A stretch of 64,000 bases of DNA, from the NCBI GenBank assembly GCA_963838035.1, contig CAWIPM010000003.1:1-64000 (forward strand). The letters run 5' to 3'. The position numbers were made by a program, and so were the translations under genes. The notes under the pieces were generated by a model. That model was not told the origin of the DNA. It was given only the letters and a program-made list of their open reading frames with translations, and did no database searches. Shown piece after piece: positions 1-8,241 of the stretch (its first letter is position 1; each line of letters begins with the position of its first letter). This stretch comes from CAVVNN01 sp963838035 (lineage in GTDB: Bacteria; Actinomycetota; Thermoleophilia; Solirubrobacterales; 70-9).

Positions 1-30
1 TTCATGTTTCTGTCGCCGCCTTTCGTTCAG

Positions 31-600
31 TTACGTATTGTTGAACGCTTCGTCTGAGAGCCCATCGGGAAAGTTGGATGTGACGACGAAGACGATGTGT
101 GAGTAGGAGGAGGTGATGGTGTCCAAAGCCATAAGGACAGCGTCGGTAGCCCGGTGGACATCAACGGGGTTGGCCGAGAGCGACGCCGCGCTGCGAGCGA
201 CAGCCGTCGACTCGATCTCGTCCAGTAGGACGACGGTCGGCAATTCGTCGGAGGCGAGAGAGGGGATATGGCTCGGTGAGCAACTTCCTCAACGGCTTGC
301 TGAGACTGGCCGTGCTCGGCGGACATCAGGGCCGTAGGGATCGACCTCGATCAGCCCGTACCTCTTCTGAGGGACAACCGCTGCAAGGGAACTGGCCGCG
401 CCCCTTGCAAGCGTGGTCTTGCCGGTGCCCGATCGGCCGATGAGTCGCAACGAGACCGTGCATGGCGACTCGCAGTGAAGTTGATGTCGGCCGCCCGCAG
501 CTCGAGGGCAAGGAGTCCATGGTCGAGCAGGCGGACCTTGACATCCCTGTCAACGATCGATTGCGTCCCAGTGACCCGCGTGACGCCGGGTCAGGCGACA
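31..600 (-). pseudogene. Frameshifted AAA+ ATPase, Pch2/TRIP13-like
   Basis: The minus strand carries pieces of one AAA+ ATPase in alternating frames. A Walker A (GRSGTGKTTLARG) is at about 412-429, followed by YGLIEVDPYG in the same frame. The frame then changes to SAEHGQSQQAV, then to a KLLTE-like stretch, and then to a Walker B run (PTVVLLDEIES, about 207-233) ending in VVTSNFPDGLSDEAF before a stop at 31. The order of blocks (KRYG.LIEV, SEHG-like, VLLDEIES.A.AR, TSN, DEAF) matches the Pch2/TRIP13 branch of AAA+ proteins, which remodel HORMA-domain proteins. At least three frame changes and the missing C-terminal lid mark it as dead. The 5' limit is approximate; a possible N-terminal stretch (SIVDRDVKVRLLDHGLLALE) is in yet another frame near 490-590. 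The TRIP13 assignment is by eye. Confidence 0.6.
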
Positions 601-660
601 ATGTCGCTGGAGATGGTGTCGGTTGATCGTTCATCGCGAATGACCGCTCGAGTGGAAGAC

Positions 661-996
661 GACGAGTGCCTGCCTACTTCTTACGACGAATTGTACCGGG
701 CCTGGTTCGTCGGCTTCAGCGAGATCCCTTCTGGCTTGCATGCAGACTCGACAGACCCAGGTGTGCGGCCAAGACTTCAACCCGATCACTCGGGTCGGCA
801 TGTCCCTGCCCGGCGAGTCTGCGCGACTTCGCTGACATCAGAGGGCATCCACGGCTTGCCTGAGTTCGCGTTGACTTCGGTATCTCCGCTCCATTCTTCC
901 TAGATCTTTGAACACGCAACTGCATGTAGGAAGAATCCTACGAGCGGCGCAAGACGGAACCGCGCGACTCCGCGCTCAAGGTTCCTGTGCGGCTAT
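661..996. other. Non-coding stretch, nothing recognised
   Basis: Open frames here are short, lack a recognisable family and have no convincing ribosome binding site. It lies between the decayed AAA+ gene and the HARE-HTH-like gene and may hold remnants of the former's 5' region. Confidence 0.4.
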
Positions 997-1317
997 TCAG
1001 GCGACTCTTAGCCGGTAACGGCCGGTTCGCTTGCCGAGGCTCTCGACCGCCTCGGAGCGATTGATCTGGGCGAGAAAGGTCGCGAGGGGATCTTTGCCCC
1101 CCACCCGGTATCCATGTTCTTGCAGGAGCTGGAACCACTCGCGGTAGTGGATCTCTTGGCCGCGGCCCAGCTTCTCCTCGAGCAACTTGATGGCGACGTC
1201 GAGAAGGCGCTGGCCGCGCAGCCGTCCGTCGAGATCATCGATTGAGAGCTGCACCGCGCGTCCCAATGCCTGCTCGAGCTCGGCCAGGAGGCTCCGGTCG
1301 CGCTGCAGTCTGCTCAT
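997..1317 (-). CDS. HARE-HTH-like winged-helix protein (possibly the 3' part of a frameshifted gene)
   Basis: The 106-residue product has a helical N-terminus and a C-terminal block (about 52-105: IHYREWFQLLQEHGYRVGG, then LATFLAQINRSEAV and GKRTGRYRL) that resembles the HARE-HTH winged helix. In that family the pattern is 'hyrEl...l...Gy.v.Gk.p..t....l.......v.rG.y.L', and it is found in DNA-modification and transcription-associated proteins. A second minus-strand frame (1235-1438, starting MSSPPGSLDKALMTEAVAL) is rich in heptad-like Ala/Leu/Arg, overlaps this one by about 80 nt and runs into it. One frameshift near 1310 would join them into a single coiled-coil plus HARE-HTH protein of about 145 residues. 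It could therefore be a pseudogene; as drawn, only the domain-bearing part is claimed. Confidence 0.5.
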   Translation of the reverse strand: MSRLQRDRSLLAELEQALGRAVQLSIDDLDGRLRGQRLLDVAIKLLEEKLGRGQEIHYREWFQLLQEHGYRVGGKDPLATFLAQINRSEAVESLGKRTGRYRLRVA

Positions 1318-2703
1318 CGATGCGATCGGCGAGCTTGCGCAAACGCTCGGCCTGGTCGGCCTGTGCCTCGATCCGTCGCGCCAGAGCCACTGCCTCGGTC
1401 ATCAGTGCTTTGTCAAGGGAGCCCGGCGGAGAGGACATGCCCGAACCCTAGGTCCCGCAGCGGAGGAATTTGCAGAGCGGACCGAGCCGTATTTGCGGTG
1501 TTTTGAGTCGCGGTCTGCTTCTCCGTGTGCAAGTGGGGCTGCCGGGCGGCGAGGCAGCCAATGCGGCGCGTCGGACCGCGCCAGGTCAGCGTGCCCTCAA
1601 AGCGCCGTCTCGCGAGTTAGGTAGCTCGCCAGCATCTCCGCTGCCTCATCCTCGTCCCCCGGCATCAGATGCCCATAGCGATCTAGGGTCATCGTGATCG
1701 TCGAATGCCCCATGTAGGTGGAGAGGGCTTTGGCGTTAACGCCGGCGGCGATCATGAAGGCGGCATAGGTGTGGCGGCACTCGTGCAGGCCGATCGGCTC
1801 AAGGCCCACAGCCTTCCAAACCTTCCGGGCACGTTCGATCAGCGCATCTGGGGCAAGCGGCTTTTCACCCCGGCCTCGGAAGACCAGATCCTCTTGTATG
1901 CCTCCGCTGCGCAACCGATGCGCGGCGAGAAAGGCCCTCAGTGGCTTCGCCAGCGGCACCCGCCGCTTCCCCGCCCGGCTCTTGGGCTCGATCGGGCCCT
2001 CCTTCGGATCCCAGCCGCGCTCGACGCGGATCAGGCCGGCCTCGAAGTCCACATCGCCCCAGCGCAGGGCACGCAGCTCGCCGCGCCTCAGCCCCGCATA
2101 GAGCGCCGTTGCCCAGACCGCTTGATCAGCCAGAGAAAGCACCTCGAGGAGCAGGCGCGCCTCCGCTGGGCGGGCAACCCGTTCGCGGCGCTCGCGGCTC
2201 GCCGGTAAGGCGAGCCCCAAAGTCGGGTTAATCGCCACCTCGCTGCGGGCAAGCAGCCGCCGATAGATCGCCCGCAGCGGCAGGATTGCGTTTCTGGTGG
2301 TGCTCGGCGCAAGCCCCTCGGCGAGCATCTCATCGACCAGGTCTTGGACCGCGTTGCGGTAAAGGGCAGAGGTCTTTAGGTGGCCGAAGCGAGGTAGGAC
2401 CCTTGCCCTGAGCGCCTGTTCATAGCCGCGCAGAGCTCCCGGCTTATAGGCATCGCCCGAGCGGGTCCTGATCACGCCCGCGTTTGCCGCCTTGACCCAA
2501 TCGTTGGCCGCCTGCTCAAGAGTCTGGCGCGAAGGCGCCCGAAGGGTGCTGTCAAGGCCGGTTGAAAACTCACCCCCTCGCGCCGGTTGAAAATTCACCC
2601 ACCCCCCAGCTTCGGCGCCGGTTGAAAACTGGACCACCCCCGGGGATCGATGTCCCGCCTGCGGAGCCGAGCCCGTAGGGCGAGGCGGAGCAGGCGGGAG
2701 CGC

Positions 2704-3462
2704 TCAGTCGCGGGGCGGCGGAGAGCCCAGATCCTTGTCGCGCAGGCGGTAGCTGTCGCCCTTGAGGCCGAGGATCTCGGCGTGGTGGACGAGCCGGTCG
2801 ATCATCGCCGCGGCAACGATTTCATCGCCAAAGATCTCCCCCCAGGCACTGAAGGGCTTGTTGGAGGTGACGATCAGCGAGGCGCGCTCGTATCTGGCCG
2901 AGACCAGGCTGAACATCAGGTTGGCCGCCTCGGGGTCGAAGGGGATGTATCCGACCTCGTCGACAACGAGCAGCGGCACGAAGGAAAGGCGTCGCAGCTC
3001 CGCCTCGAGCTGTCCTTGGCGCTTTGCCTCGCCCAACCTCGCCACCCACTCGGTCGCCGTAGCGAACTGCACCCGCTGGCCGGCCAGGCAGGCGCGGATG
3101 CCGAGGGCGATCGCCAGGTGCGTCTTGCCGGTGCCCGGCGGCCCCAGCAGCACGACGTTCTCGCGGCCGTGCAAGAAGTCGAGCTGGCCGAGGTGCTCGA
3201 CCACCTGCTTCTTGACGGTGCGCTGGAAGGTGAAGTCGAACTCCTCCAGCGTCTTTCGGGCGGGGAAGCGAGCGGCCTTGATCCGGTTCTCGCCGCCGTG
3301 GGACTCCCGCGAGGAGACCTCGGTGGAGAGCACCGCCTCCAAGAAGCGCTCGTGTGACCATTCCTCCTCGCGGGCGCGCTCGGCGAGCTTGGGGACCGAG
3401 CGCGCCGCCGCCGGCGTCTTCAGTGCCCTGAACAGGTGGGTGAGCTCCGCCGTCTTCGTCAT
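2704..3462 (-). CDS. istB: IS21-family helper ATPase IstB
   Basis: The 252-residue product is the AAA+ helper that, with the transposase, selects and activates IS21 target DNA. Walker A is GPPGTGKT at residues 107-114, Walker B is LLVVDEVGY near 165-171, and a sensor-like IVTSNKPFSAWGEIFGD follows; the layout is that of the IstB/DnaC-like family. The start ATG at 3462 overlaps the istA stop (ATGA), so the two are translationally coupled. A longer open frame upstream of this ATG only reads through istA in another frame and is not used. The C-terminus (RDKDLGSPPPRD) is slightly extended. The ATPase motifs are all intact. Confidence 0.95.
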   Translation of the reverse strand: MTKTAELTHLFRALKTPAAARSVPKLAERAREEEWSHERFLEAVLSTEVSSRESHGGENRIKAARFPARKTLEEFDFTFQRTVKKQVVEHLGQLDFLHGRENVVLLGPPGTGKTHLAIALGIRACLAGQRVQFATATEWVARLGEAKRQGQLEAELRRLSFVPLLVVDEVGYIPFDPEAANLMFSLVSARYERASLIVTSNKPFSAWGEIFGDEIVAAAMIDRLVHHAEILGLKGDSYRLRDKDLGSPPPRD

Positions 3463-4664
3463 GCCGGGATCAGCTCGTCGTAGCGGCGCAGGGAGCGCAG
3501 CTCGACCTCGACGTCGGGTCCGGCGCGTCGCTCGCCGCGCAGCTTGTCGAGCAGCGCCTGGTGGCGGGGATCGGTGAAGGCGAGGCCCTTGGCGAAGGAG
3601 CGGCGGTGGGAGGCGGCCACCTCGCCGGTGTCGAGCGCCACGGCGCTGATCTGACGCTGGCCGATCCTCGCCTCGACGCGTCGACCGGCAAGGCGCGGGT
3701 CCAGGGAGTAGTCGTTGGTGTCCCAGCGCAGGTAGGGCTGCAGGGGCACCCTCATCACGAAGCGCACCTCGGTGTCGGGCATGCGCTCGGGCAGTGGCCG
3801 CATCCGCTCGCGCTCTTCGATCAGTCGCTCGGCCGGGCGGGCGCGGATCGTCCGCAGCAGGCGTCCGGCAACCCGCTCCTCCCAGCCGTCGAGCTCTGCC
3901 TGAAATTGCTCGGGCGAGGCGAAGGCGCGGCCGGGCTCGAAGTTGGTCTCCATGAAGCCCTGGTGGCGCTCGATGATCCCCTTGGCCTCGGGGTCGCGGG
4001 CCTCGCAGAAGTGCCAGCCGACCGGCAGGGAGCCGCAGAAGGCGGCGAACTCCTCGGTCGGTCGCCCACCGCCGGCGTGCAGGGCGCCCTCGCGGTCCCA
4101 GACGATCGTCTTGGGCAGGGCGCCGAGGAAGGTCAGGCAGCGCGAGATGCCGAAGCGCAGGTCGTGGCCCTGCTTGGAGAAGACCAGTGTCGAGGCAGCG
4201 GCCCGAGACCAGCCGAGGGCGCAGGTGACGACGTAGCCCTGGCGGGTCTGGCCGTGGCCGACCGGGATCTCGGCCTTCGGCTCCCAGACGTCGAACTGGC
4301 AGATCTCCGCGGGGCGATAGGAGGTGCGCTGGTAGGTGCGGGGCGCCTGGAAGCGGGGGCGTACCTCTCGCAGGTAGTCGTCGAGGATCGTCTTGCCGCC
4401 GGCGTAGCCCTCCTCTTCGATCTCCTCGCGGATCCGCTTGCCGGGCAGCACGGCGTCGTCCTTCAACAGCCGGTGGATCTGTTCCTTGAAAGGGTCCAGC
4501 TTGGACGGCCTGGGAGCCCGGCGGTAGCGCGGCGGGCCCTCGGAGCGAAGCGCCGCGCGGACCGTGTTGCGGTCGCGGCCGCTGCGGCGGGCGATCTCGC
4601 GGATCGAGAGGCCCTCGACCTTGTGCATCCGCCTGATCTCCGCCCACTGCTCCACGTCCAGCAT
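3459..4664 (-). CDS. istA: IS21-family transposase IstA
   Basis: The 401-residue DDE transposase has an N-terminal helix-turn-helix (LSIREIARRSGRDRNTVRAAL, residues 19-39) that binds the terminal repeats and a central rve integrase core. The likely catalytic residues are Asp125 (CQFDVWEPK), Asp190 (TIVWDREGAL) and Glu232 (GIIERHQGF). The start at 4664 lies about 130 bp inside the right terminus, leaving room for the terminal repeats and promoter. Length and domain order are normal for IS21. No frameshift is seen, so the element could still be active in trans with IstB. Confidence 0.95.
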   Translation of the reverse strand: MLDVEQWAEIRRMHKVEGLSIREIARRSGRDRNTVRAALRSEGPPRYRRAPRPSKLDPFKEQIHRLLKDDAVLPGKRIREEIEEEGYAGGKTILDDYLREVRPRFQAPRTYQRTSYRPAEICQFDVWEPKAEIPVGHGQTRQGYVVTCALGWSRAAASTLVFSKQGHDLRFGISRCLTFLGALPKTIVWDREGALHAGGGRPTEEFAAFCGSLPVGWHFCEARDPEAKGIIERHQGFMETNFEPGRAFASPEQFQAELDGWEERVAGRLLRTIRARPAERLIEERERMRPLPERMPDTEVRFVMRVPLQPYLRWDTNDYSLDPRLAGRRVEARIGQRQISAVALDTGEVAASHRRSFAKGLAFTDPRHQALLDKLRGERRAGPDVEVELRSLRRYDELIPA

Positions 4665-5237
4665 CTCCCTCTCCTCGCCTCGGTCTGGCTGACCTGGCGA
4701 GGGTCGAAGCGTTGCCGGACGAGACCCCTATGCCCCTCAGGTGGGTGAGATTTCGACCGGCCCAGGTGGGTGATTATTGGACCGGCGACGACAGGTGCCT
4801 CGCTCGAGGGCGGCCTTGGTCTCCGCACGCCAGGCGCGGGCATCACCGAGCGTCTTGAAGGTCCTTCTGATCGTGCGCCGCTCTGTGGGCGAATAGACCT
4901 GGGCTTGATAGCCGGGGCGGCAGCTGCAGCCCTTTGCGCCCGAGCTCCCCCCACAGCGCGTCGAGTGGCGGATCACGATCCCCTCGGGCCTTGCTCTCGG
5001 TGCCATCGGCCAACACATCTAGCTCTGTTTGGCCACGATTGGAAGTCGCTGGCGCGATTGGAATGAGATCGCGAAAATCGGCTTCCCGGCGCGGTTTGCG
5101 GACTTGCGCGTTTTCTGCTGGGGTCGCCCGGCCGCGCTGTCATCTCAGGGCGATTGAGAAAGGCACCGGTGTGCAGGGGGTTTGGCGCGGTTCACCCCGT
5201 ATTGGCCCGAGGTGGCCGAGGCCGCTGAATTCAGAGC

Positions 5238-5282
5238 AATGGCTTTCGAGACTGCCCCGTTCAACCACTCCGGCACCCCTCC
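5238..5282 (-). repeat. 5' half of tRNA-Ser(CGA), putative attachment-site remnant, copy 1
   Basis: Read on the minus strand from 5282, the sequence is GGAGGGGTGCCGGAGTGGTT followed by GAACGGGGCAGTCTCGAAAGCCAT. This is the acceptor 5' strand, D-arm and anticodon loop (CTCGAAA, anticodon CGA) of a serine tRNA. The 3' half (variable arm, T-arm, acceptor 3' strand) is absent and the anticodon stem is not closed, so it is not a functional gene. It differs from copy 2 (20540-20584) by one base. It lies 220 bp upstream of integrase 1. Confidence 0.8.
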
Positions 5283-5389
5283 GGGGCATCAGAGCCAAAT
5301 CCTATCGACCTCAATCTGGAGGGAACGAAACCCGATCTGAAATCCAGACCGGATGTGCCCGGGCAGCGAGTCTGGCTGCAGGTCAGCGA

Positions 5390-5445
5390 GGCGCTCGGTC
5401 CTCGTCCAGAGCGAGAGCCAAACGGACCGCTCCCTGGTGCTCGCA
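5390..5445 (-). repeat. Island hairpin repeat, copy 1 (degenerate)
   Basis: On the minus strand it reads TGCGAGCACC, a spacer, then GCTCTCGCTCTGGACGAGGA and CGAGCG. It lies 120-175 bp beyond the 3' end of the minus-strand YVTN gene. It resembles the better copies at 11,227, 13,433 and 14,011 only in the core. Confidence 0.45.
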
Positions 5446-5564
5446 GCTCCCGCATTGCGGCAGTCCGGGACCAAGGACATTCCACAACCCCCGCCCTCTG
5501 GTCTTAGGTCCTTAACCTCGCTTCCGCTTCAAGTGCAGGGCGATCCCGTGCAATTTCCAGTCTT

Positions 5565-7154
5565 CTACTGAACGATCTTCAGCTTGCTAAAGCGGGTCCG
5601 CTTGGAAACCTTGGTCTTCACCGTCTCTTTGACGAGGACGTTCTTGGCGACGGCAAGCTTGTCCCTGAACGCCGCCTTCGGTTTCAGTGAAACGATCACT
5701 GAGTGTCCGGCCTTGGCCTTGGCTTTGGCGACGGCGGTCTCCGCCTTGCCCTTTCGCTTCTTGCTCACGACTTGGACTTTGAACTTGCAGCCCTTTGGCC
5801 TTGCGCTCTTGGAGCACTTGAGGCGAACCCCAGGGTAGGCAACTGTGACGTTCTGCGTCTGGCTTGCCGAGGCCGAGCCGTTGCAGAAGGCAGTCTGCCC
5901 CGTGAAGATCAAAGTGGAAGAGCAGCCTTCGTTGTCGGTCAGGGCCAACGTCTCGGTGTAGATGCCGGGCGCTCTGTAGGTGTGGGCCGGGCTCGGACCA
6001 CCATCGGTCGCCGTCTGCCCATCACCGAAAGTCCAAGCATAGGTGGCGATCGAGCCGTCGGGATCGCTGGAGGCTGAGGCGCTGAAGGCAAGCGCTACGC
6101 CGGGACGGGCGCGGGGAGCGGCGAAGGAGGCGAGCGGTGGCTGGTCGGGCGTGATCGCGATCCCCTCTGGAGAAAGCCCGATAGCGATCGGGGGGCCCAC
6201 CACCTGGTCGGTCTGCGTGTCGATCACCGAGACGCTGCTTGAGCCATTGTTGGTGACGTAGGCGAATCGTCCATCCGGGGTGATGGCGATCTCGATCGGC
6301 GATGTCCCGACGCTGATCGGCGAGCCCACCACCTGGTTGGCATGCGTGTCGATCACCGAGACGCTGTGGTCACTGAAATTGGCAACGTAGGCGAACCTGC
6401 CCCCGGGGGTGATCGCGATTCCCCACGGACTTGTACCGACAGTGATCGGCGAGCCCACCACCTGGTCGGTCTGCGTGTCGATCACCGAGACGCTGCTTGA
6501 GCCATTGTTGGTGACGTAGGCGAATCGTCCATCCGGGGTGATGGCGATCCCATGTGGATCGGTGCCGACCGTGATCGGCGCACCCACGACTTCGTTGGTA
6601 TCGGTATCGATCACCGAGACCGTGCCAGAGCCCGCGTTGGCGACGTAGGCGCTCTTGCCGTCGGGGCTGATTGCAACCGGGATCGGCAAGGAGCCGACGG
6701 TGATCGGCGAGCCCACCACCTGGTCGGTCTGCGTGTCGATCACTGAGACGTTGTCTGAGCCCTCGTTCGTGACGTAGGCAAACTGCCCGTTCGGCGAGAC
6801 CGCAATCGCGCGCGGAGTTGTGCCGACCGTGATCGGCGAGCCCACCACCTGGTCGGTCTGCGTGTCGATCACTGAGACGGTGCCATCTTCGGCGTTGGCG
6901 ACGTAGGCGCTCTTGCCGTCGGGGCTGATCGCGATCGCGCGCGGATCCCTTCCGACCGTGGTCGGCGAACCAACGACCTGGCTGCCCTGCGTCTCGAACA
7001 CTGAGACGTTGTTCTCGCCTGGACCGTTGTTGGTTACGTAGACGTCTCGGGCAGACGCGGCGGGGACGAGGCCGGCCAGATATAGCACGGCGAGCGCGGA
7101 GACAAGAAATAAATCTCTGCGCAGAAGCTGGTCTTCCCGGGCAGCTTTCGGCAC
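5565..7154 (-). CDS. Secreted YVTN beta-propeller protein with PKD domain
   Basis: The 529-residue protein begins with a signal-like segment (LFLVSALAVLYLAGLVPAASA, residues 15-35). Seven blades of about 42 residues follow, each built on FAYVTN/SAYVAN...VSVIDTQTDQVVGSPITVGT...P.GIAI.PDG (about 36-345), which is the YVTN/YncE-type beta-propeller. A PKD domain comes next (about 345-430: LAFSASASSDPDGSIATYAW and TFGDG). The Lys-rich tail (about 440-529) ends SKRTRFSKLKIVQ and has no recognised anchor. The role is probably extracellular ligand or surface binding; no enzymatic residues are seen. Near-identical blade DNA suggests internal duplication. It is the first gene inside the 15-kb island, and its 3' end is followed by a hairpin repeat. 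Confidence 0.85.
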   Translation of the reverse strand: MPKAAREDQLLRRDLFLVSALAVLYLAGLVPAASARDVYVTNNGPGENNVSVFETQGSQVVGSPTTVGRDPRAIAISPDGKSAYVANAEDGTVSVIDTQTDQVVGSPITVGTTPRAIAVSPNGQFAYVTNEGSDNVSVIDTQTDQVVGSPITVGSLPIPVAISPDGKSAYVANAGSGTVSVIDTDTNEVVGAPITVGTDPHGIAITPDGRFAYVTNNGSSSVSVIDTQTDQVVGSPITVGTSPWGIAITPGGRFAYVANFSDHSVSVIDTHANQVVGSPISVGTSPIEIAITPDGRFAYVTNNGSSSVSVIDTQTDQVVGPPIAIGLSPEGIAITPDQPPLASFAAPRARPGVALAFSASASSDPDGSIATYAWTFGDGQTATDGGPSPAHTYRAPGIYTETLALTDNEGCSSTLIFTGQTAFCNGSASASQTQNVTVAYPGVRLKCSKSARPKGCKFKVQVVSKKRKGKAETAVAKAKAKAGHSVIVSLKPKAAFRDKLAVAKNVLVKETVKTKVSKRTRFSKLKIVQ

Positions 7155-7485
7155 CGAAAGATTGTACTCAGAGTCCGCGGGCTCGTCGAACTCGGAGGAC
7201 GCCGACGGCGGTGGGAATCAGGGGTCCTCAGGGGCCGGCGCATTGGAGGTACTCGTGCCCCCTTCGCATGGTTGAAGCTAGCGGCGAACAGCGCTGTTTC
7301 GCCGCGCGATGCGGGAACACGTTGGTGTTCAAACGCCCCTCCCGTTCCTCGTCCATTGCAGGAGCGCGGGCGGCGTCTGCCGACGCGCTCGCAACCACCG
7401 GGGCAGCACTCAATCGAGCTCGGATGGAAGGGCCGGCTGACGGGCTTTGCACTCTGGCGATCGCCGTGGGCGGCGGAGCCGATCT
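7155..7485. other. Intergenic stretch holding island hairpin repeat copy 2
   Basis: Open frames here look like chance frames. The recognisable element is the repeat at 7333-7393. The promoter for the YVTN gene should lie at the left end, just upstream of 7154, but no clear -35/-10 pair is seen. Confidence 0.4.
7333..7393 (-). repeat. Island hairpin repeat, copy 2 (degenerate)
   Basis: On the minus strand: GTTGCGAGCGC, spacer, CGCTCCTGCAATGGACGAGG, then AACGGGAGGGG. It lies 90-150 bp past the 3' end of the minus-strand membrane protein gene ending at 7486, in the same orientation as that gene. Confidence 0.45.
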
Positions 7486-8058
7486 TTACGTGTGGCGACG
7501 TCGAGACCGCCAGCCGGCGTTTCGCTCTAGCAGCTCGCGAGCATCGCGGCGCCCGCTGGCGATGAGGGTGGCCTCTCGAACGAGGTCGCGGTTCATCAAC
7601 GCGAGAAAAAGCAGCGATCCGAATATGACCACCGCGTCAATGCTCTCTCGCCCCTCCTTCGTCCAGTAGTCGTCCTGGAGGTTGAGCCACAACGCGAACT
7701 CATCGAGAGTCAGCGCCGAGGCCATGCCATAGCTGGCGGCCGAGGCCCGCGAGCCCCAGCGAAGTCTGGGGTCTGTCCCCAGGCCCAGCTGGGCGTTCCA
7801 GACGTATCCGGTGAGCAGCAACCCGAGGATCCCGAACGTCATGTGGTGGATGTGGCGGCCGCCGGGAGTGAGGTTGCGAAACGGACCGCGGCCCGCGCGA
7901 ATCGAGTGGGTGATGCCGCGAACGGTGGCGAATGCCGCGATGAAGCCGACGTTGCCGAGAAACAGGCGCTCCTGGCGCGGGTCTGACAGGTGTTTACGGT
8001 AGAGCGCGCCGAGGACCTTCGGAGCCAGAAGCGAACGCGAGGGCGGAGGCAAGCTCAT
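7486..8058 (-). CDS. Membrane protein of unknown function with GGRHIHHMTFG motif
   Basis: From the start chosen at 8058 (MSLPPPSRSLLAPKVLGALY) the product has 190 residues and three to four hydrophobic segments: VGFIAAFATVRGI, HMTFGILGLLLTGYVW, YGMASALTLDEFALW and VIFGSLLFLALM. The histidine-rich motif GGRHIHHMTFG just before a membrane segment, and the acidic LNLQDDYWTKEGRESIDA loop, look conserved in style and may bind a metal, but I do not recognise the family. The longer frame to 8154 overlaps the divergent TolB-like gene's upstream region and is less likely. A basic, Arg-rich C-terminus is presumably cytoplasmic. It lies in the accessory island. Confidence 0.65.
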   Translation of the reverse strand: MSLPPPSRSLLAPKVLGALYRKHLSDPRQERLFLGNVGFIAAFATVRGITHSIRAGRGPFRNLTPGGRHIHHMTFGILGLLLTGYVWNAQLGLGTDPRLRWGSRASAASYGMASALTLDEFALWLNLQDDYWTKEGRESIDAVVIFGSLLFLALMNRDLVREATLIASGRRDARELLERNAGWRSRRRHT

Positions 8059-8241
8059 CACGCGACAATACCCGGCCCCGAACCTCCGAACTTGAGCGGG
8101 CCGGGCGTGGCCCTGCCTAGTCCGCCCCCCTGACGGCGCCCCGTGGACGACCATTCGCAGTGCCTCCCCAGTCGGAGCGCCCCGTCACCTGCGCCGCGGT
8201 CGCGACTTGTAACGGATTCACGTGTTCGGGTGAGGGTGAGG

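Larger units (their letters stand above)
2550..4793 (-). mobile_element. IS21-family insertion sequence (2,244 bp) with 5-bp target duplication
   Basis: The ends are directly visible. The left end begins TGTCAAGGCCGGTTG at 2550 and the right end finishes CCGGCGACGACA at 4793 (reverse complement TGTCGTCGCCGG). Each end carries tandem copies of a degenerate repeat, GCCGGTTGAAAACTCACCC type: two to three copies at 2557-2635 and two at about 4741-4785. Multiple short terminal repeats and TG...CA ends are IS21 traits. The bases GGTGC flank both sides (2545-2549 and 4794-4798), a perfect 5-bp target duplication. The intact sequence of the paralogous integrase at about 20,100-20,130 shows the uninterrupted target. 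Genes istA and istB lie inside, and both are open. The element looks complete and recently inserted. Confidence 0.95.
1597..5018 (-). pseudogene. Tyrosine recombinase/integrase 1, interrupted by an IS21-family element
   Basis: This is a phage-type integrase gene split by an insertion sequence. The 5' part (4799-5018) starts MCWPMAPRARPEGIVIRHS and ends ALERGT; it is the arm-binding N-domain. The 3' part (1597-2549) resumes with LRAPSRQTLEQA and carries the SAM-like core-binding region and the catalytic domain: Arg in AGLRRGELRALRW, HECRH, GHST, and the tyrosine in LDRYGHL. Removing the IS and one copy of its 5-bp duplication restores one frame of about 390 residues, the normal size for the family. 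The longer open frame reaching 2637 only reads into IS terminal sequence (its first 30 or so residues are not integrase). A paralogue lies at 19168-20320. It sits beside a tRNA-Ser 5' fragment (5238-5282), the likely attachment site. Confidence 0.9.
5019..5564. other. Non-coding region between integrase 1 and the YVTN gene, with att-like tRNA fragment
   Basis: There is no credible gene. The stretch holds an 18-bp block shared with the integrase 2 flank (around 5170-5187, CAGGGGGTTTGG type), the tRNA-Ser(CGA) 5' fragment (5238-5282) and one copy of the island hairpin repeat (5390-5445). The shared block and tRNA fragment suggest integrase-binding and crossover sequences. Confidence 0.6.

Noticed and set aside
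1235..1438. Independent small gene
   Set aside because: It overlaps the HARE-HTH frame heavily and its own tail (after RKLADRIDEQ) loses coding character; more likely the 5' part of the same gene.
2704..4647. A single 647-residue fused IstA-IstB protein
   Set aside because: Only the C-terminal 252 residues are IstB; the upstream part reads antisense-like, Arg/Pro-rich sequence out of the istA frame. istA has its own intact frame with an ATGA junction.
5238..5282. A functional tRNA-Ser(CGA) gene or a tRNA interrupted by a group I intron
   Set aside because: The 3' half (variable arm, T-arm, acceptor 3' strand) is not found in the adjoining sequence or anywhere in the island, and no intron core is visible. 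An attachment-site remnant explains the paired copies better.
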